From positions 1 through 45,613 of the forward strand of contig NCGK01000013.1 in the NCBI GenBank assembly GCA_002281735.1: 45,613 bases of DNA, read 5' to 3'. The first letter of the stretch is position 1. Each line of letters begins with the position of its first letter. The notes under the pieces are model-generated. The model searched no databases. It saw only the letters and a program-made list of their open reading frames with translations, and was not told where the DNA came from. The stretch comes from Gammaproteobacteria bacterium 28-57-27. Lineage in GTDB: Bacteria > Pseudomonadota > Gammaproteobacteria > Halothiobacillales > Halothiobacillaceae. The translations under genes were made by a program, and so were the position numbers. Shown here one piece after another: positions 14,306-24,200 of the stretch.

Positions 14306-16675
14306 TTACTTGAGAATCTTGCCCAGATTGATGAGCTGGGTTTCGCCGTTGCCGCCGTCCACGCCGTCGTTGTCGGTAACGATGTAAACGTCGCCGTTCG
14401 GCAGAACCGCCGAGCCTTCAACCTTCTCGATCACGCTGCCACCCGGTGCCTTCAGATCGGCCATCAGGTCGCGTACCAGCGTCTTGACGACGGTAGCGCC
14501 CGCAGCCAGACCGCTCAGGTCGATCTTGTAGAGCTTCTTGATGCGCGCATCCACACCAGCCATATTGTCGCGCTCAACGATCAGGAACTGGTTGTTACCC
14601 AATGCGGTGATGTCAGACAAGCCGACCCAGCCGCCGTTCGGCGAGGTCACTGCATCCAGCGGGTAAAACACGAACGACCAGCTCTTGGCGGTCAGGTCAT
14701 AGATACCCAGACGCGGATTGGCTTCCTTGTTCCATGCACGCTGGAAGGCCACGATCAGCTTGCCGTTGGATTCGGTTACCCCTTCGAAACCAAAGCGCAA
14801 TTGCACTGCGTTCAGATCGGCAGGCAACTGGATGATCTGTTGGATCACGCCTGTGGCATCGGTCTTGACGATCATGTTCGGTTTGGTGACCGGATATTTC
14901 TTGTCACCGATCGTACCCGCGCCCTCGGAAGCCAGCCAGAAACCGCCGTCGCTGGCCATGGCAATGCCTTCGGGGTCAAGATTGACCGTGCCATCGGTGT
15001 TGAGCATGAGCTTCAGGTCAGTGTCGTCAAAGGCGTTGTCATCCTTGGCATCAGGCAATTGCACAGCAAGTCCGGCCAGCACGCCCTTGCTGTCCTTGAT
15101 GAAAATTTCGGACTTGATCTGCGCCGGGGTCTTGGTCAGGTCGATACCGAAGATGCGGTTGGCGGCGAAGAAGCTGTCGTTGACCGTGTAGAGCATGCTG
15201 TCGCTACCCGCAGCCAGACCGGAGAGCGCAGCCCAAGGGATGGGCACGCCATCGACGCGGTCAACGGATTGCAGGGTCGGGTACTTCGGCTTGGCTTCTT
15301 GGTATTGGTAAATGTTGACCACTGAGCGCACTGCGTCGCCACGGCTGTCTTCTTCGCTGGCAGCAATCAGCAAGTTGCGTGACGGAATCGCCAGTACGCC
15401 TTCAGGCGCCATGCCCGCTGGCAGAACCTGCTTGTAGGCCGGAGTGTTGGCAACGCTCAGGTCGTATACCGCGACTACGCTGGAGCGCTCGGAGCAGACG
15501 AACAGGAAGTCCTTGTCACCGAAGCGGCCGAATTCGGCATTTTCTGGCTCATTGCCCTTGGCATCCGAACGCTTGTCGTTGTAATGACCGATGCGTGCCA
15601 TCAGGTGCTCCATGCTGTTGCCGGAGTCATAGGCCACTGTGCCGTCCTTGTTGAACAGGGTGAAGCCACGGCTGCCACCATTCAGGTCACCTTCGTTGGC
15701 GGCCACAAATTGGGTTTTGGATACCCAGGTTACGCCGTCGGGTTCGCGCAGGCGGTTGTCTTGGGTGTCAATTTGTTTGATGAAATGCGGTTTCTCATCC
15801 ACGGTGTCGATCTGGCTCAGATTCACACTGCCCGCGCTGTAGTGCGCCGTGATCTTGCCGCTGGCCAGATCGACCAGGGCGATGTGGTTGTTTTCCTGCA
15901 GAGTAACAACCGCGATATTGTCTTCGTTGATATCAACATATTCGGGTTCGGGGTCGCTCGGGTAGAGCGTGGCGATACCGGTCATGTCAACATTGCGCGT
16001 CTTCCAGGTCGAGGGCGCACCGGAAACATCGACGATGACCAAACTGCCGCCGGGAAGCTGCGGCATGGCACCGTCGTTCACATCTTCGTCGCGCTCGTTT
16101 TCAATCGCGATGGCAATGTACTTGCCATCCTTGCTCACGGCGACGGAATCAGGCTGACCAGGCAGAGTGATGTCGGCCACGATTTTTTGCGTGGCGATAT
16201 CGACTACGGTTAACTTGCCGGAGGGTGCGGTGAAGCTGGCAGAAGTGTTGACGCCGACAACGGCATAGTTACCCAGCACGGACACAGACGTTGGTTCGCC
16301 GCCCATGTCGAGGTGACCCTTGGCCTTGGGGCTGCTTGGGGTGGTGATGTCGATAAAGCCGATCTCGCCTTTCGGGCTGTTGGAGTAGATCAGGGTCATG
16401 CCATCGGTGCTGACAGTGACAATCTCGGCTGCAGTGGAGTCGTCACCGGTTTCACAGGACGTGTCGACTTGTGAGCACACCGGGAAGACCGCAATGCGGT
16501 TGAAGTTTTTCTCGACGGTCGGAGTTGGCGTTGGCGTTGGCGTTGAGGGCGGGGTCGGAGTTGGAGTTGGAGTTGGAGTTGGAGTTGAGGCCACTACGTC
16601 ATCACCGCCGCATCCGTGCAACATGCCGACAAGCGCTAGGCTGACAGCCATGGAAACCAGTTTTTTATTGAACAT
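14306..16675 (-). CDS. lipoprotein with beta-propeller and phytase-like esterase domain
   Basis: A 789-residue surface or periplasmic lipoprotein. The signal peptide ends in a lipobox-like MLHGC with Cys22. A Thr-Pro repeat linker follows at about residues 29-53. Residues ~60-470 look like a propeller with repeated units (SVAVSKDGKYIAIA, LVIVDVSG, MAPEGVLAIPSRNLLIAASEE), of the choice-of-anchor I type. Residues ~480-789 fit the esterase-like activity of phytase family (WAALSGLAA, LDPEGIAMASDGGFWLASE, RFGFEGVTE, DITALGNNQFLIVERDN). Family members are linked to phosphoester hydrolysis, so phosphate scavenging is likely but inferred. GGAG precedes the ATG. Its leader resembles that of the lipoprotein at 43856 (GCGGDDV plus a Pro-rich linker). 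Confidence 0.82.
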   Translation of the reverse strand: MFNKKLVSMAVSLALVGMLHGCGGDDVVASTPTPTPTPTPTPPSTPTPTPTPTVEKNFNRIAVFPVCSQVDTSCETGDDSTAAEIVTVSTDGMTLIYSNSPKGEIGFIDITTPSSPKAKGHLDMGGEPTSVSVLGNYAVVGVNTSASFTAPSGKLTVVDIATQKIVADITLPGQPDSVAVSKDGKYIAIAIENERDEDVNDGAMPQLPGGSLVIVDVSGAPSTWKTRNVDMTGIATLYPSDPEPEYVDINEDNIAVVTLQENNHIALVDLASGKITAHYSAGSVNLSQIDTVDEKPHFIKQIDTQDNRLREPDGVTWVSKTQFVAANEGDLNGGSRGFTLFNKDGTVAYDSGNSMEHLMARIGHYNDKRSDAKGNEPENAEFGRFGDKDFLFVCSERSSVVAVYDLSVANTPAYKQVLPAGMAPEGVLAIPSRNLLIAASEEDSRGDAVRSVVNIYQYQEAKPKYPTLQSVDRVDGVPIPWAALSGLAAGSDSMLYTVNDSFFAANRIFGIDLTKTPAQIKSEIFIKDSKGVLAGLAVQLPDAKDDNAFDDTDLKLMLNTDGTVNLDPEGIAMASDGGFWLASEGAGTIGDKKYPVTKPNMIVKTDATGVIQQIIQLPADLNAVQLRFGFEGVTESNGKLIVAFQRAWNKEANPRLGIYDLTAKSWSFVFYPLDAVTSPNGGWVGLSDITALGNNQFLIVERDNMAGVDARIKKLYKIDLSGLAAGATVVKTLVRDLMADLKAPGGSVIEKVEGSAVLPNGDVYIVTDNDGVDGGNGETQLINLGKILK
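16511..16585 (-). repeat. hexamer tandem repeat coding for the Thr-Pro linker
   Basis: Two runs of a 6-bp unit (GTTGGC and GTTGGA types) on the plus strand code in reverse for a (Thr-Pro)n linker after the lipoprotein anchor. Exact hexamer repeats are prone to slippage, and each step of six bases would change the linker by two residues without breaking the frame. Confidence 0.8.
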
Positions 16676-16927
16676 CGATACATTCTCCGTGAGTTTTGGG
16701 ACAGAACACGCTGCTTGGTGCAGCCAGTTTTACATGGGGCAAGGTGCCGCTTGGGTTGATTCATTCGTCATGCCGGGGTAGAGGCGGCAGGCTCAAATCA
16801 ATCGGCATCGCGTCAAGCCGAATAAACAAAAGCATGGCTTCGTCCACATCAGCTCAAACTTGGCGAGAATCAAGCCTCAACGTTAAGTCCTCATGACATA
16901 GGGAAACGCGGCACTTGCCCTGAGTTC

Positions 16928-16936
16928 TGTTAGAAT
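16928..16936 (+). promoter_or_regulatory. extended -10 promoter candidate for rhlE
   Basis: TG-T-TAGAAT at 16928-16936 fits an extended -10 element; no good -35 is visible at the right spacing. Transcription from about 16943 would give a leader of ~180 bases before the rhlE start. Long leaders are typical for cold-induced RNA helicase genes. Confidence 0.45.
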
Positions 16937-17083
16937 CGCGTCCCTCACGCCGCAACAGTCTTGCGGATAGCGCAGCCAGTGAAGCCCGCGCGCCCGTTGG
17001 GTCGCAGTTTTTTCACTTTTTGCCCCCCCCATTGTTGTCTGCCTTAGACTGGCGCTGTGTTTTGAACCTTGGTTCTGAAACAA

Positions 17084-17107
17084 ATCGGCGACAGGCCGAT
17101 ATTTTTT
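17084..17107 (+). terminator. terminator-like hairpin inside the rhlE leader
   Basis: ATCGGC (17084-17089) pairs with GCCGAT (17095-17100) over a 5-base loop, followed by A and six T (17102-17107). AGGA of the rhlE ribosome binding site comes only three bases later. As no gene lies between the promoter and this structure, it may act as a leader attenuator or as an RNA structure that the helicase itself could resolve. Confidence 0.5.
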
Positions 17108-17121
17108 CAGGATTGATATTC

Positions 17122-18552
17122 ATGTCTTTTGCATCCCTGGGTCTTGCACCCGAACTCGTCCGTGCCGTTGAAGAAGCCGGTTACACCGTTCCTACCCCGA
17201 TTCAAACTCAAGCCATTCCCGCCGTACTCTCTGGCGGCGATTTACTCGCGGGTGCGCAAACCGGTACTGGCAAAACCGCAGGCTTTACCCTGCCGATGTT
17301 GCAACGCCTTGAAGCCAGCAAGCCCGCCGTGCTCGGTCGTGGCGTGGTGCGTGCGCTGGTGTTGACCCCCACCCGCGAATTGGCAGCGCAAGTCGAAGAA
17401 AGCGTGCGTACCTACGGACGTTTTTTGAAACTTTCTTCCATGGTGATGTTCGGCGGCGTGGGCGCAGGTCCGCAGGCCGACCGTTTGCGCAAGGGCGTCG
17501 ATATTCTGGTTGCCACGCCAGGGCGCCTGCTCGACCATCATCAACAAGGCAATGTCGATTTAAGCAAGGTTGAAATCTTCGTGCTGGACGAAGCCGACCG
17601 TATGCTCGACATGGGCTTTGTGCATGACATCAAGCGCATTTTGGCGGTGTTGCCTAAAAAGCGTCAAAACCTGCTGTTTTCCGCCACCTTTTCGGATGAA
17701 ATCAAGGGGCTGGCCGACCGTCTGCTGAACAACCCGGCGCTGATTGAAGTCGCCCGCCGCAACGCTACCGCCGAAACGATTGCGCAAAAAATCTACCCGG
17801 TAGATCGCGAGAAAAAACGCCACCTGCTTGCCAAGTTGATTAAAGACAACAACTGGCATCAGGTGTTGGTGTTCACGCGCACCAAGCACGGCGCGAACCG
17901 TCTGGCCGAGCAACTGGGCGAAGGCGGCATTCCGGCCATGGCCATTCACGGCAACAAAAGCCAGTCGGCGCGTACCAAGGCGTTGGCCGAGTTCAAGTCC
18001 GGCAGCTTGGCGGTATTGGTGGCGACCGACATTGCTGCGCGTGGCATCGATATCGTCGAGCTGCCGCATGTGGTGAATTTTGAGTTGCCAAACGTGCCGG
18101 AAGATTACGTGCATCGCATTGGTCGCACTGGCCGCGCGGGTTCCACCGGCGAGGCGATCTCCCTGGTCTGCGTGGATGAACTCAAGTTGCTGCGTGATAT
18201 CGAGCGCCTGATTAAACGTGATTTGCCGCGTGAAATCGTGGCGGGCTTCGAAGTTGACCCGAGCATCAAGGCCGAGCCGATTCCGAACGGTCAAAATCGT
18301 GGCCAGGGCGGTGGTGGTCGTGGCAATCCGCCGCGTGCGGGAGGTGGTGGTCATGCAGGCGGGCAACGTGATGGCGCGCGCGCCGGTGATCGTGACGGCA
18401 ACCGTGCTGCCCCCAGCAGTGGGCGTGCCGCGCCTGCAAGCGGTGCTCGCCCAGCGGGCAATACGCAACGCCCGGCGAATGACGTGCGCAGCCCGCGTCC
18501 GGCAGGCGCGGGTGGTCGTCCGGCACATAGTGGCTCGCGTCGCGGTTCTTGA
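17122..18552 (+). CDS. rhlE: DEAD-box RNA helicase RhlE
   Basis: A 476-residue ATP-dependent RNA helicase involved in ribosome assembly and RNA turnover. Motifs in order: the Q motif TPIQTQAIP, Walker A AQTGTGKT (residues 45-52), [19 protein letters not shown] (156-159), SAT in [20 protein letters not shown] and [10 protein letters not shown]. After residue ~385 the tail is rich in Gly, Arg, Ala and Pro ([20 protein letters not shown]), an RNA-binding disordered extension as in other RhlE proteins. I chose ATG 17122 because the family begins MSFxxLGL and AGGA lies upstream; the longer frame to 17020 overlaps the leader hairpin. Confidence 0.95.
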   Translation: MSFASLGLAPELVRAVEEAGYTVPTPIQTQAIPAVLSGGDLLAGAQTGTGKTAGFTLPMLQRLEASKPAVLGRGVVRALVLTPTRELAAQVEESVRTYGRFLKLSSMVMFGGVGAGPQADRLRKGVDILVATPGRLLDHHQQGNVDLSKVEIFVLDEADRMLDMGFVHDIKRILAVLPKKRQNLLFSATFSDEIKGLADRLLNNPALIEVARRNATAETIAQKIYPVDREKKRHLLAKLIKDNNWHQVLVFTRTKHGANRLAEQLGEGGIPAMAIHGNKSQSARTKALAEFKSGSLAVLVATDIAARGIDIVELPHVVNFELPNVPEDYVHRIGRTGRAGSTGEAISLVCVDELKLLRDIERLIKRDLPREIVAGFEVDPSIKAEPIPNGQNRGQGGGGRGNPPRAGGGGHAGGQRDGARAGDRDGNRAAPSSGRAAPASGARPAGNTQRPANDVRSPRPAGAGGRPAHSGSRRGS

Positions 18553-18620
18553 GGCGCGTCTCCTCGACGCAATACACCAAGCGATACCTCACAGTGATTC
18601 ACTCATCCAAAAGAGTCGCC

Positions 18621-19073
18621 ATGCTTAAGTCATTGTTTCTTTCATTAATAATCGCTTTTGGTTTTTCAACGACCGCGAGCGCTGCATGCGACAAAGGGAG
18701 CAAAACGGTTTTTTCCTGCCTTGCGGCCAAAGGGAAGCTGATTCAGGTTTGCGACTCTGGGAAAACCATCGACTACTCTTTCGGCAAGCCTGATCTCTCG
18801 CCGGAGATTGTGGTTCGCGTCCCAAGGGGCGAGGCCTCTACATTTCAGTGGCAGGGGATCGGGCGTTACATGTCCTATTCTGTAGTGGTTCCAAACGGCA
18901 ACACGGTTTACAGCGTGTTCTGGAGTGTTGATCGACTGAGTGAAACGCATGCCGTGGAGGCTGGTGTTTACGTGGAGGTGGACAAGAAGCTCGTCGCGAC
19001 CGTGAAATGCCTGGATGCAAAGAGCATTGTGCAAAACATCGAAGGTATTGATCTCAAGCCTGTCGTTGACTAG
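18621..19073 (+). CDS. small exported protein of unknown function
   Basis: A 150-residue protein with a clean signal peptide (LFLSLIIAFGFSTTASAA, cleavage near residue 20). The mature part is beta-rich with four cysteines: Cys near the N-terminus (ACDKG), FSCLAAKG, IQVCDSGK and VKCLDAK. They could form two disulfides. The pattern C-x(n)-F-S-C-x(6)-K-x-I-Q-V-C recalls many small secreted proteins of pathogens and environmental bacteria, but I cannot name a family. ATG 18621 is preceded by AAGAG. The longer frame from 18549 is rejected because it hides the signal peptide. Confidence 0.75.
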   Translation: MLKSLFLSLIIAFGFSTTASAACDKGSKTVFSCLAAKGKLIQVCDSGKTIDYSFGKPDLSPEIVVRVPRGEASTFQWQGIGRYMSYSVVVPNGNTVYSVFWSVDRLSETHAVEAGVYVEVDKKLVATVKCLDAKSIVQNIEGIDLKPVVD

Positions 19074-19075
19074 CC

Positions 19076-19101
19076 GGTTGCCCCAGTAGTCAGGGGCAAC
19101 C
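19076..19101. terminator. hairpin after the small exported protein gene
   Basis: GGTTGCCCC (19076-19084) and GGGGCAACC (19093-19101) form a perfect 9-bp stem with an 8-base loop right after the stop codon. It lacks a U-tract, so it may terminate weakly or protect the 3' end of the message. Confidence 0.55.
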
Positions 19102-19125
19102 CAAGGCTGACCGTGCAGATAAATA

Positions 19126-19222
19126 GGACTCACGCAGAGGCCAGATTCCTCGGCTGCGCCCCCCTCGCTACGCTCTCCCCGCAAGCGGGAGAGGGGGTTA
19201 AATCTAATATTTGCGTAAGTCC
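19126..19222. repeat. MITE-like element with TACGCAAA-type termini, variant core
   Basis: About 97 bp. The left end reads GGACTCACGCA and the right end, reverse complemented, reads GGACTTACGCAAAT, the same terminus as the three elements at 30141, 34938 and 43407. The interior differs: it holds a pyrimidine-rich palindrome (CTCTCCCCGC with GCGGGAGAG) like the repeat at 6605. It lies 21 bp upstream of rlhA and so probably contributes to its leader. Confidence 0.6.
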
Positions 19223-19243
19223 CAATAAACTAACAACATCATC

Positions 19244-21199
19244 ATGCTTAATCATCAACTCGAACTCCTCGCCCCGGCGCGTGATGCCGGCATTGGCATT
19301 GAGGCCATCAACCACGGTGCCGATGCTGTTTATATCGGCGGCCCGGGCTTCGGCGCGCGCAAAAGCGCGGATAACGACGTGGCCGATATTGCGCGGCTGG
19401 TTGAGTACGCACACCGTTTCCATGCGCGCATTCACGTCACGCTGAATACCATTTTGCGCGACGACGAGCTGGAACCGGCGCGCCGCATGGTGCAGCAGCT
19501 TTACGACGCGGGCGTGGACTCGCTGATTATTCAGGACATGGGGCTGCTGGAGCTGGATTTACCACCGATTCAGCTGCATGCCAGCACCCAATGCGACATC
19601 CGCACGCCGCAAAAAGCGCGTTTTTTGCAGGATGCAGGCCTGTCGCAACTGGTGTTGGCACGCGAACTGGATCTGGCGCAGATCAAGGCGATTCGTGCCG
19701 CCACCAGCGTGCCGCTGGAGTTCTTTATCCACGGCGCGTTATGCGTGGCCTATTCCGGGCAATGCTTTATTTCGGCGGCGCATACCGGTCGCAGCGCCAA
19801 TCGTGGCGAATGCAACCAAGCCTGCCGTCTGCCGTATGAAGTCACCGATGACCAGGGACGCATCATTGCGCACGATAAGCATGTGCTGTCGCTCAAGGAT
19901 AACGACCAAAGCGCCAATCTGGCCGCGCTGGTTGATGCGGGGATTCGCAGCTTCAAAATCGAAGGGCGCTACAAGGACATGGCGTATGTGAAAAACATCA
20001 CTGCGCATTATCGTCTGTTATTGGATGAGATTTTGGCCGAGCGCTCGGATTTAGCCCGCGCCTCCAGCGGGCATTCGTCGTTGAGCTTCACCCCGGAACC
20101 TGCACAAAACTTCAACCGTGATGCCAGCGACTATTTCGTCAACGGGCGCAAAGAGGATATCGGCGCGTTTGACTCGCCGAAAAACCCCGGCCGGGTCATC
20201 GGTTTTGTGCACAAGGTCAACAAAGACTCAGTCGAGCTGGAAACGAATGACGCCGAGACGATCCTGCACAACGGCGACGGCCTGTGTTATTTCGAGCTAC
20301 ACAAAGAACTGGTTGGTATGGCGATCAACACCGCCGAGCGGCTGCCTTCTGGGCGCTGGAAGGTCGTGCCGAAAGACCCGCTTGCCGAGCTGCGTCACCT
20401 TAAACCCGGCACGGAAATCAATCGCAATCGCGACATGGATTGGGTACGCGGTTTGGAGAAAAAATCCGCCGAACGACGCATTGCGGTAAAGCTGCGTTTG
20501 GATGAAACCGCCGACGGTTTAGCGCTGCACTTGAGCGATAGCGACGGCTACTGCGCCCGCGTGACCATGCCGTTAAACAAGGAGCCAGCCAAGGATGCCG
20601 TGCGCGCGGAAGCCAGTCTGCGCGAAAACCTTGGCAAGCTAGGCACCACGATTTTTGCACCGATCGAGATTGCGCTGAACCTATCGCAGCCGTGGTTTGT
20701 GCCCGCCTCCAGCATTAACGCTTTGCGTCGTGAGGGCGTCGAAGCGCTGGAGACCGTGCGCAAAAATGCCCTGCAACGCCTGCCGCGCGCCGTGCCGGTC
20801 GATCCGCCCGTGCCCTATCCTGAAGAAACCTTGAGCTACCTTGCCAACGTGTTTAACCACAAGGCACATGATTTTTACGCCAAACATGGCGTGAAGATTA
20901 TTGAAGCGGCGTTTGAAGCGTATGAAGAAGAAGGCGAAGTGAGTCTGATGATTACCAAGCATTGCGTGCGCTATTCACTCAGTCTCTGCCCCAAACAGAC
21001 GCGCGGCGTGACCGGCGTGCATGGCACCATCAAAGCCGAGCCACTGGTGCTCATCAACGGTAACGAAAAGCTCAAACTGGTATTCGACTGCAAACCCTGC
21101 GAAATGCACGTGGTCGGCAAACTCAAGCGCAATGTGGCGCAGGCGCGGGCGCGAGAGATCAAAACAGTACCGATGAAGTTTTATAGCGCCCGGCCATAA
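19244..21199 (+). CDS. rlhA: 23S rRNA cytidine hydroxylase RlhA (U32 peptidase family)
   Basis: A 651-residue protein closely similar along its whole length to E. coli RlhA (YdcP, 653 residues), which hydroxylates C2501 of 23S rRNA with the help of prephenate-dependent and iron-sulfur factors. Despite the family name it is not a peptidase. Signature segments are ELLAPARDAGIGIEAINHGA, HASTQCDIRT, the U32 motif FIHGALCVAYSGQC, ECNQACRLPYE and FKIEGRYKDM. C-terminal cysteines KHCVRY, LCPK and FDCKPCEMH are all conserved and fit metal or cluster binding. The shorter paralogue TrhP (YegQ) is excluded by length. It is convergent with the RND operon. Confidence 0.93.
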   Translation: MLNHQLELLAPARDAGIGIEAINHGADAVYIGGPGFGARKSADNDVADIARLVEYAHRFHARIHVTLNTILRDDELEPARRMVQQLYDAGVDSLIIQDMGLLELDLPPIQLHASTQCDIRTPQKARFLQDAGLSQLVLARELDLAQIKAIRAATSVPLEFFIHGALCVAYSGQCFISAAHTGRSANRGECNQACRLPYEVTDDQGRIIAHDKHVLSLKDNDQSANLAALVDAGIRSFKIEGRYKDMAYVKNITAHYRLLLDEILAERSDLARASSGHSSLSFTPEPAQNFNRDASDYFVNGRKEDIGAFDSPKNPGRVIGFVHKVNKDSVELETNDAETILHNGDGLCYFELHKELVGMAINTAERLPSGRWKVVPKDPLAELRHLKPGTEINRNRDMDWVRGLEKKSAERRIAVKLRLDETADGLALHLSDSDGYCARVTMPLNKEPAKDAVRAEASLRENLGKLGTTIFAPIEIALNLSQPWFVPASSINALRREGVEALETVRKNALQRLPRAVPVDPPVPYPEETLSYLANVFNHKAHDFYAKHGVKIIEAAFEAYEEEGEVSLMITKHCVRYSLSLCPKQTRGVTGVHGTIKAEPLVLINGNEKLKLVFDCKPCEMHVVGKLKRNVAQARAREIKTVPMKFYSARP

Positions 21200-21242
21200 A
21201 GGTAGGTTCTTAAAGCTCGGCCCGTTCAGCCTTGCTGATAAA

Positions 21243-24200
21243 TCAGCCAACCCATGCCTGCTCAAACGCCGTCTTCCCCCGCGTGGCCTTGAACCACACC
21301 GCATACAGCGCCGGTAGCGATAACAAGGTCAGCGCCGTGGCCACCAACAGCCCGCCCATAATGGCCACTGCCATCGGGCCGAAGAACACGCTTTTCGACA
21401 GCGGGATCATGGCCAGAATCGCGGTCAGCGCGGTGAGCATGATCGGGCGGAAACGCAGCACGGCGGATTCGATAATCGCCTGGTGCGCGCTGAGTCCTTC
21501 ATGAATATGCCGCTCGATCTGATCCACCAGAATCACCGAGTTGCGCATAATCATGCCGGAAAGCGCAATCGTGCCGAGCAGGGCGACGAAGCCAAACGGC
21601 TGGTTAAAGCCCCATAAAAACAGTGCCACACCGATAATGCCGAACGGTGCGGTGAGCAGCACCATCACCACGCGCTGGAAGCTTTGCAGCTGAATCATCA
21701 GCAGGGTGAGCACCACCACGAAGAACACCGGCGCGCTGGCGGCCAGCGAGTCATTGCCCTTGGCGCTTTCTTCCACCGCGCCGCCGGTTTCCAGGCGGTA
21801 GCCGAGCGGCAGTTGTGCGCGTAATTCGCCGAGTTGCGCCTCGATCTGTGCGGTGACCGTCGGTGCCTGGGTGCCGTCGTAAATGTCGCCGCGCACGGTC
21901 ATGGTCGGCGTGCGGTTGCGGTGCCAGATAATGCCGTCTTCCAGCGCGTAGTCGAGGCGCGCCAGTTGCGCCAGGGGCACGCTCGTCCCGCTGGAGGTGG
22001 GGACGCTGAGCTCGCTTAGGCGTGAAATCAGCGTGCGCTCGTCCTGCGCGCCGCGCAGCATGATCGGGATGGTCTGGTCGCCTTCGCGGAACTCGCTGAC
22101 GGCCTGACCTTGCAAGGCGCTTTGCAGCGTTTGCGCCAAGGCTTGTTGTGTTACGCCGAGGGCAATCGCCTGTGGCGTGTCGATGCGCAGTTGAATCACC
22201 TTGGACAGCTCGTTCCAGTCCAGGTGCACATTCACCAGATGCGGGTTCTGGCGCATCAGGGTGGCGAGCTTTTCCGCCTGCTCACGCAGGGTCATGAAGG
22301 CATCTTCACTCGCGCCTTCGCCAGACATGCGGAATTGCACCGGATAGCCCACCGGCGGGCCGTTTTCCAGGCGAATCACCCGCCCGCGTGCCGCGCTGAA
22401 TTCGGCGTTTTCATCCAGCAGCGTGCGCAGTTTCAATAGCAGCGCCTCGCGATCCTGCAGGCTTTTGGTGGTAATCACGAACTGGCTGAAATTCGCGGCC
22501 TTGAGTTGTTGATCCAGCGGCAGATAAAAACGCGGTGAGCCTTCACCGATATAGGTCGCGTAATTGTCGATATGCGCCATCTGCGTGTTCAGATACTGCT
22601 CCAGCCGCGCCGCCTCACGCTGGGTGGCGGCCATCGACGCGCCTTCCGGCAGGCGCAAGTCCACAATCAGCTCCAGCCGCGTGGCATCCGGGAAAAACTG
22701 CTTCTGCACGCCGTTGCCAAACAGAGCCAGCGAGCCGATAAAAACCAGCACGGTCAGCAGCAACACCTTGAGCGGATGGCTCACGCACAGCGTAATCAGG
22801 CGGCGGAACCAGGCATAAAAGCCTTCGGCAAGGCGATGCATCCACGCACTCAAGCCCCGGCGCGGCTTTTCATGCTCCCGATCAGCCAAAAGGTGATAAC
22901 CCAGATAAGGAATGACAATCACCGCCGCAAACCATGACAGCAGCAGCGCAATGCCGACCACCTGAAAGATCGAGCGCGTGAACTCGCCGACCGAGGATTG
23001 CGCCATGGCCAGCGGCAGAAAACCGGCAATGGTAATCAGCGTGCCGGTGAGCATCGGCAGCGCCATGGTGCGGTAGGTGTAGCTTGCGGCTTCGCGGCGC
23101 GCCATGCCGTGGTGCATTTTTACCGCCATCATTTCCACGGCAATAATTGCATCGTCCACCAACAGGCCAAGGGCGAGAATCAGCGCACCCAGCGAGATTT
23201 TATGCAGCCCGACACCGAGCAAATACATGATGAGAAAGGTGGCCGCCATGACCAGTGGAATCGACAGGGCGACCACGGTGCCTGCGCGCATTCCCAAGCT
23301 TAAAAAGCTGACGGCAATCACGATAACCAGGGCTTCGAACACCGCCATCATGAACTCATTCACCGCGCGCCGAACCGTCAGCGACTCATCGTTGACCCGG
23401 TGCAGGCTCATGCCCACGGGCAGTTGGCGTTCGATACGCTCAAGTGCCGTCTTGAGGTTTTGCTCCAGCTGCACAATGTCGCCGCCCTCGCGCAACGACA
23501 GGCCGATGCCCAGCGCGTCCTGCCCCTGATAGCGGAACAGCATGGATGGCGGGTCGATGTAGCCGCGCCGCACCTCGGCCACTTCATCCAGGCGCAGCGT
23601 GAGTGCGTCGATCTTGATCGGCAGATTGCGCAGGGTTTCCAGATCGGTAAACGCCCCGTCCGGGCGCACATCGATGCGCTCAAATGGCGTGTTGTAACGC
23701 CCGCTGGCCACCACGGCATTTTGCGCCTGCAAGGCCGCCACCATCTGCGCTACGGAGAAGCCCAGATTGGCCAACTTGGCATTGGAAAATTCGATAAACA
23801 CCCGCTCATCCTGCTCACCGAGCAGCAGAATCTTGGCCACATCCGGCACGCGCAACAGCTCCTTGCGGATACGATCCGCCGCATCGCGCAGTTGCGCATA
23901 GCTGAAACCATCGCCGGTCAGGGCAAAGATATTGCCGTAGGTTTCGCCGAATTCGTCATTGAAAAACGGCCCTTGCACACCTTGCGGCAGCCTGCCCTTG
24001 ATGTCGCCCACGCGCTTGCGGATGTCGTAAAACATGCCCGCCATGGCGTTTGAGGGCGCGCTGTCCTTGGCCATCACGATAATGTTGGCCTCACCGGGGC
24101 GGGAAAAACTGCGCACCACGTCGACATGCGGCGTTTCCAGGATCACCTTTTCGATGCGATCCACCACCTGTAACTCCATCTCGCGCGCCGTTGCCCCCGG

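Noticed and set aside
16676..16800. Possible PHO box upstream of the phytase-like lipoprotein
   Set aside because: On inspecting the minus strand I found no pair of TGTCA-like half-sites 11 bp apart.
17560..18528. A 322-codon open frame on the minus strand
   Set aside because: It is antisense to rhlE, and its first part is the Thr/Arg-rich complement of the helicase's Gly/Arg tail.
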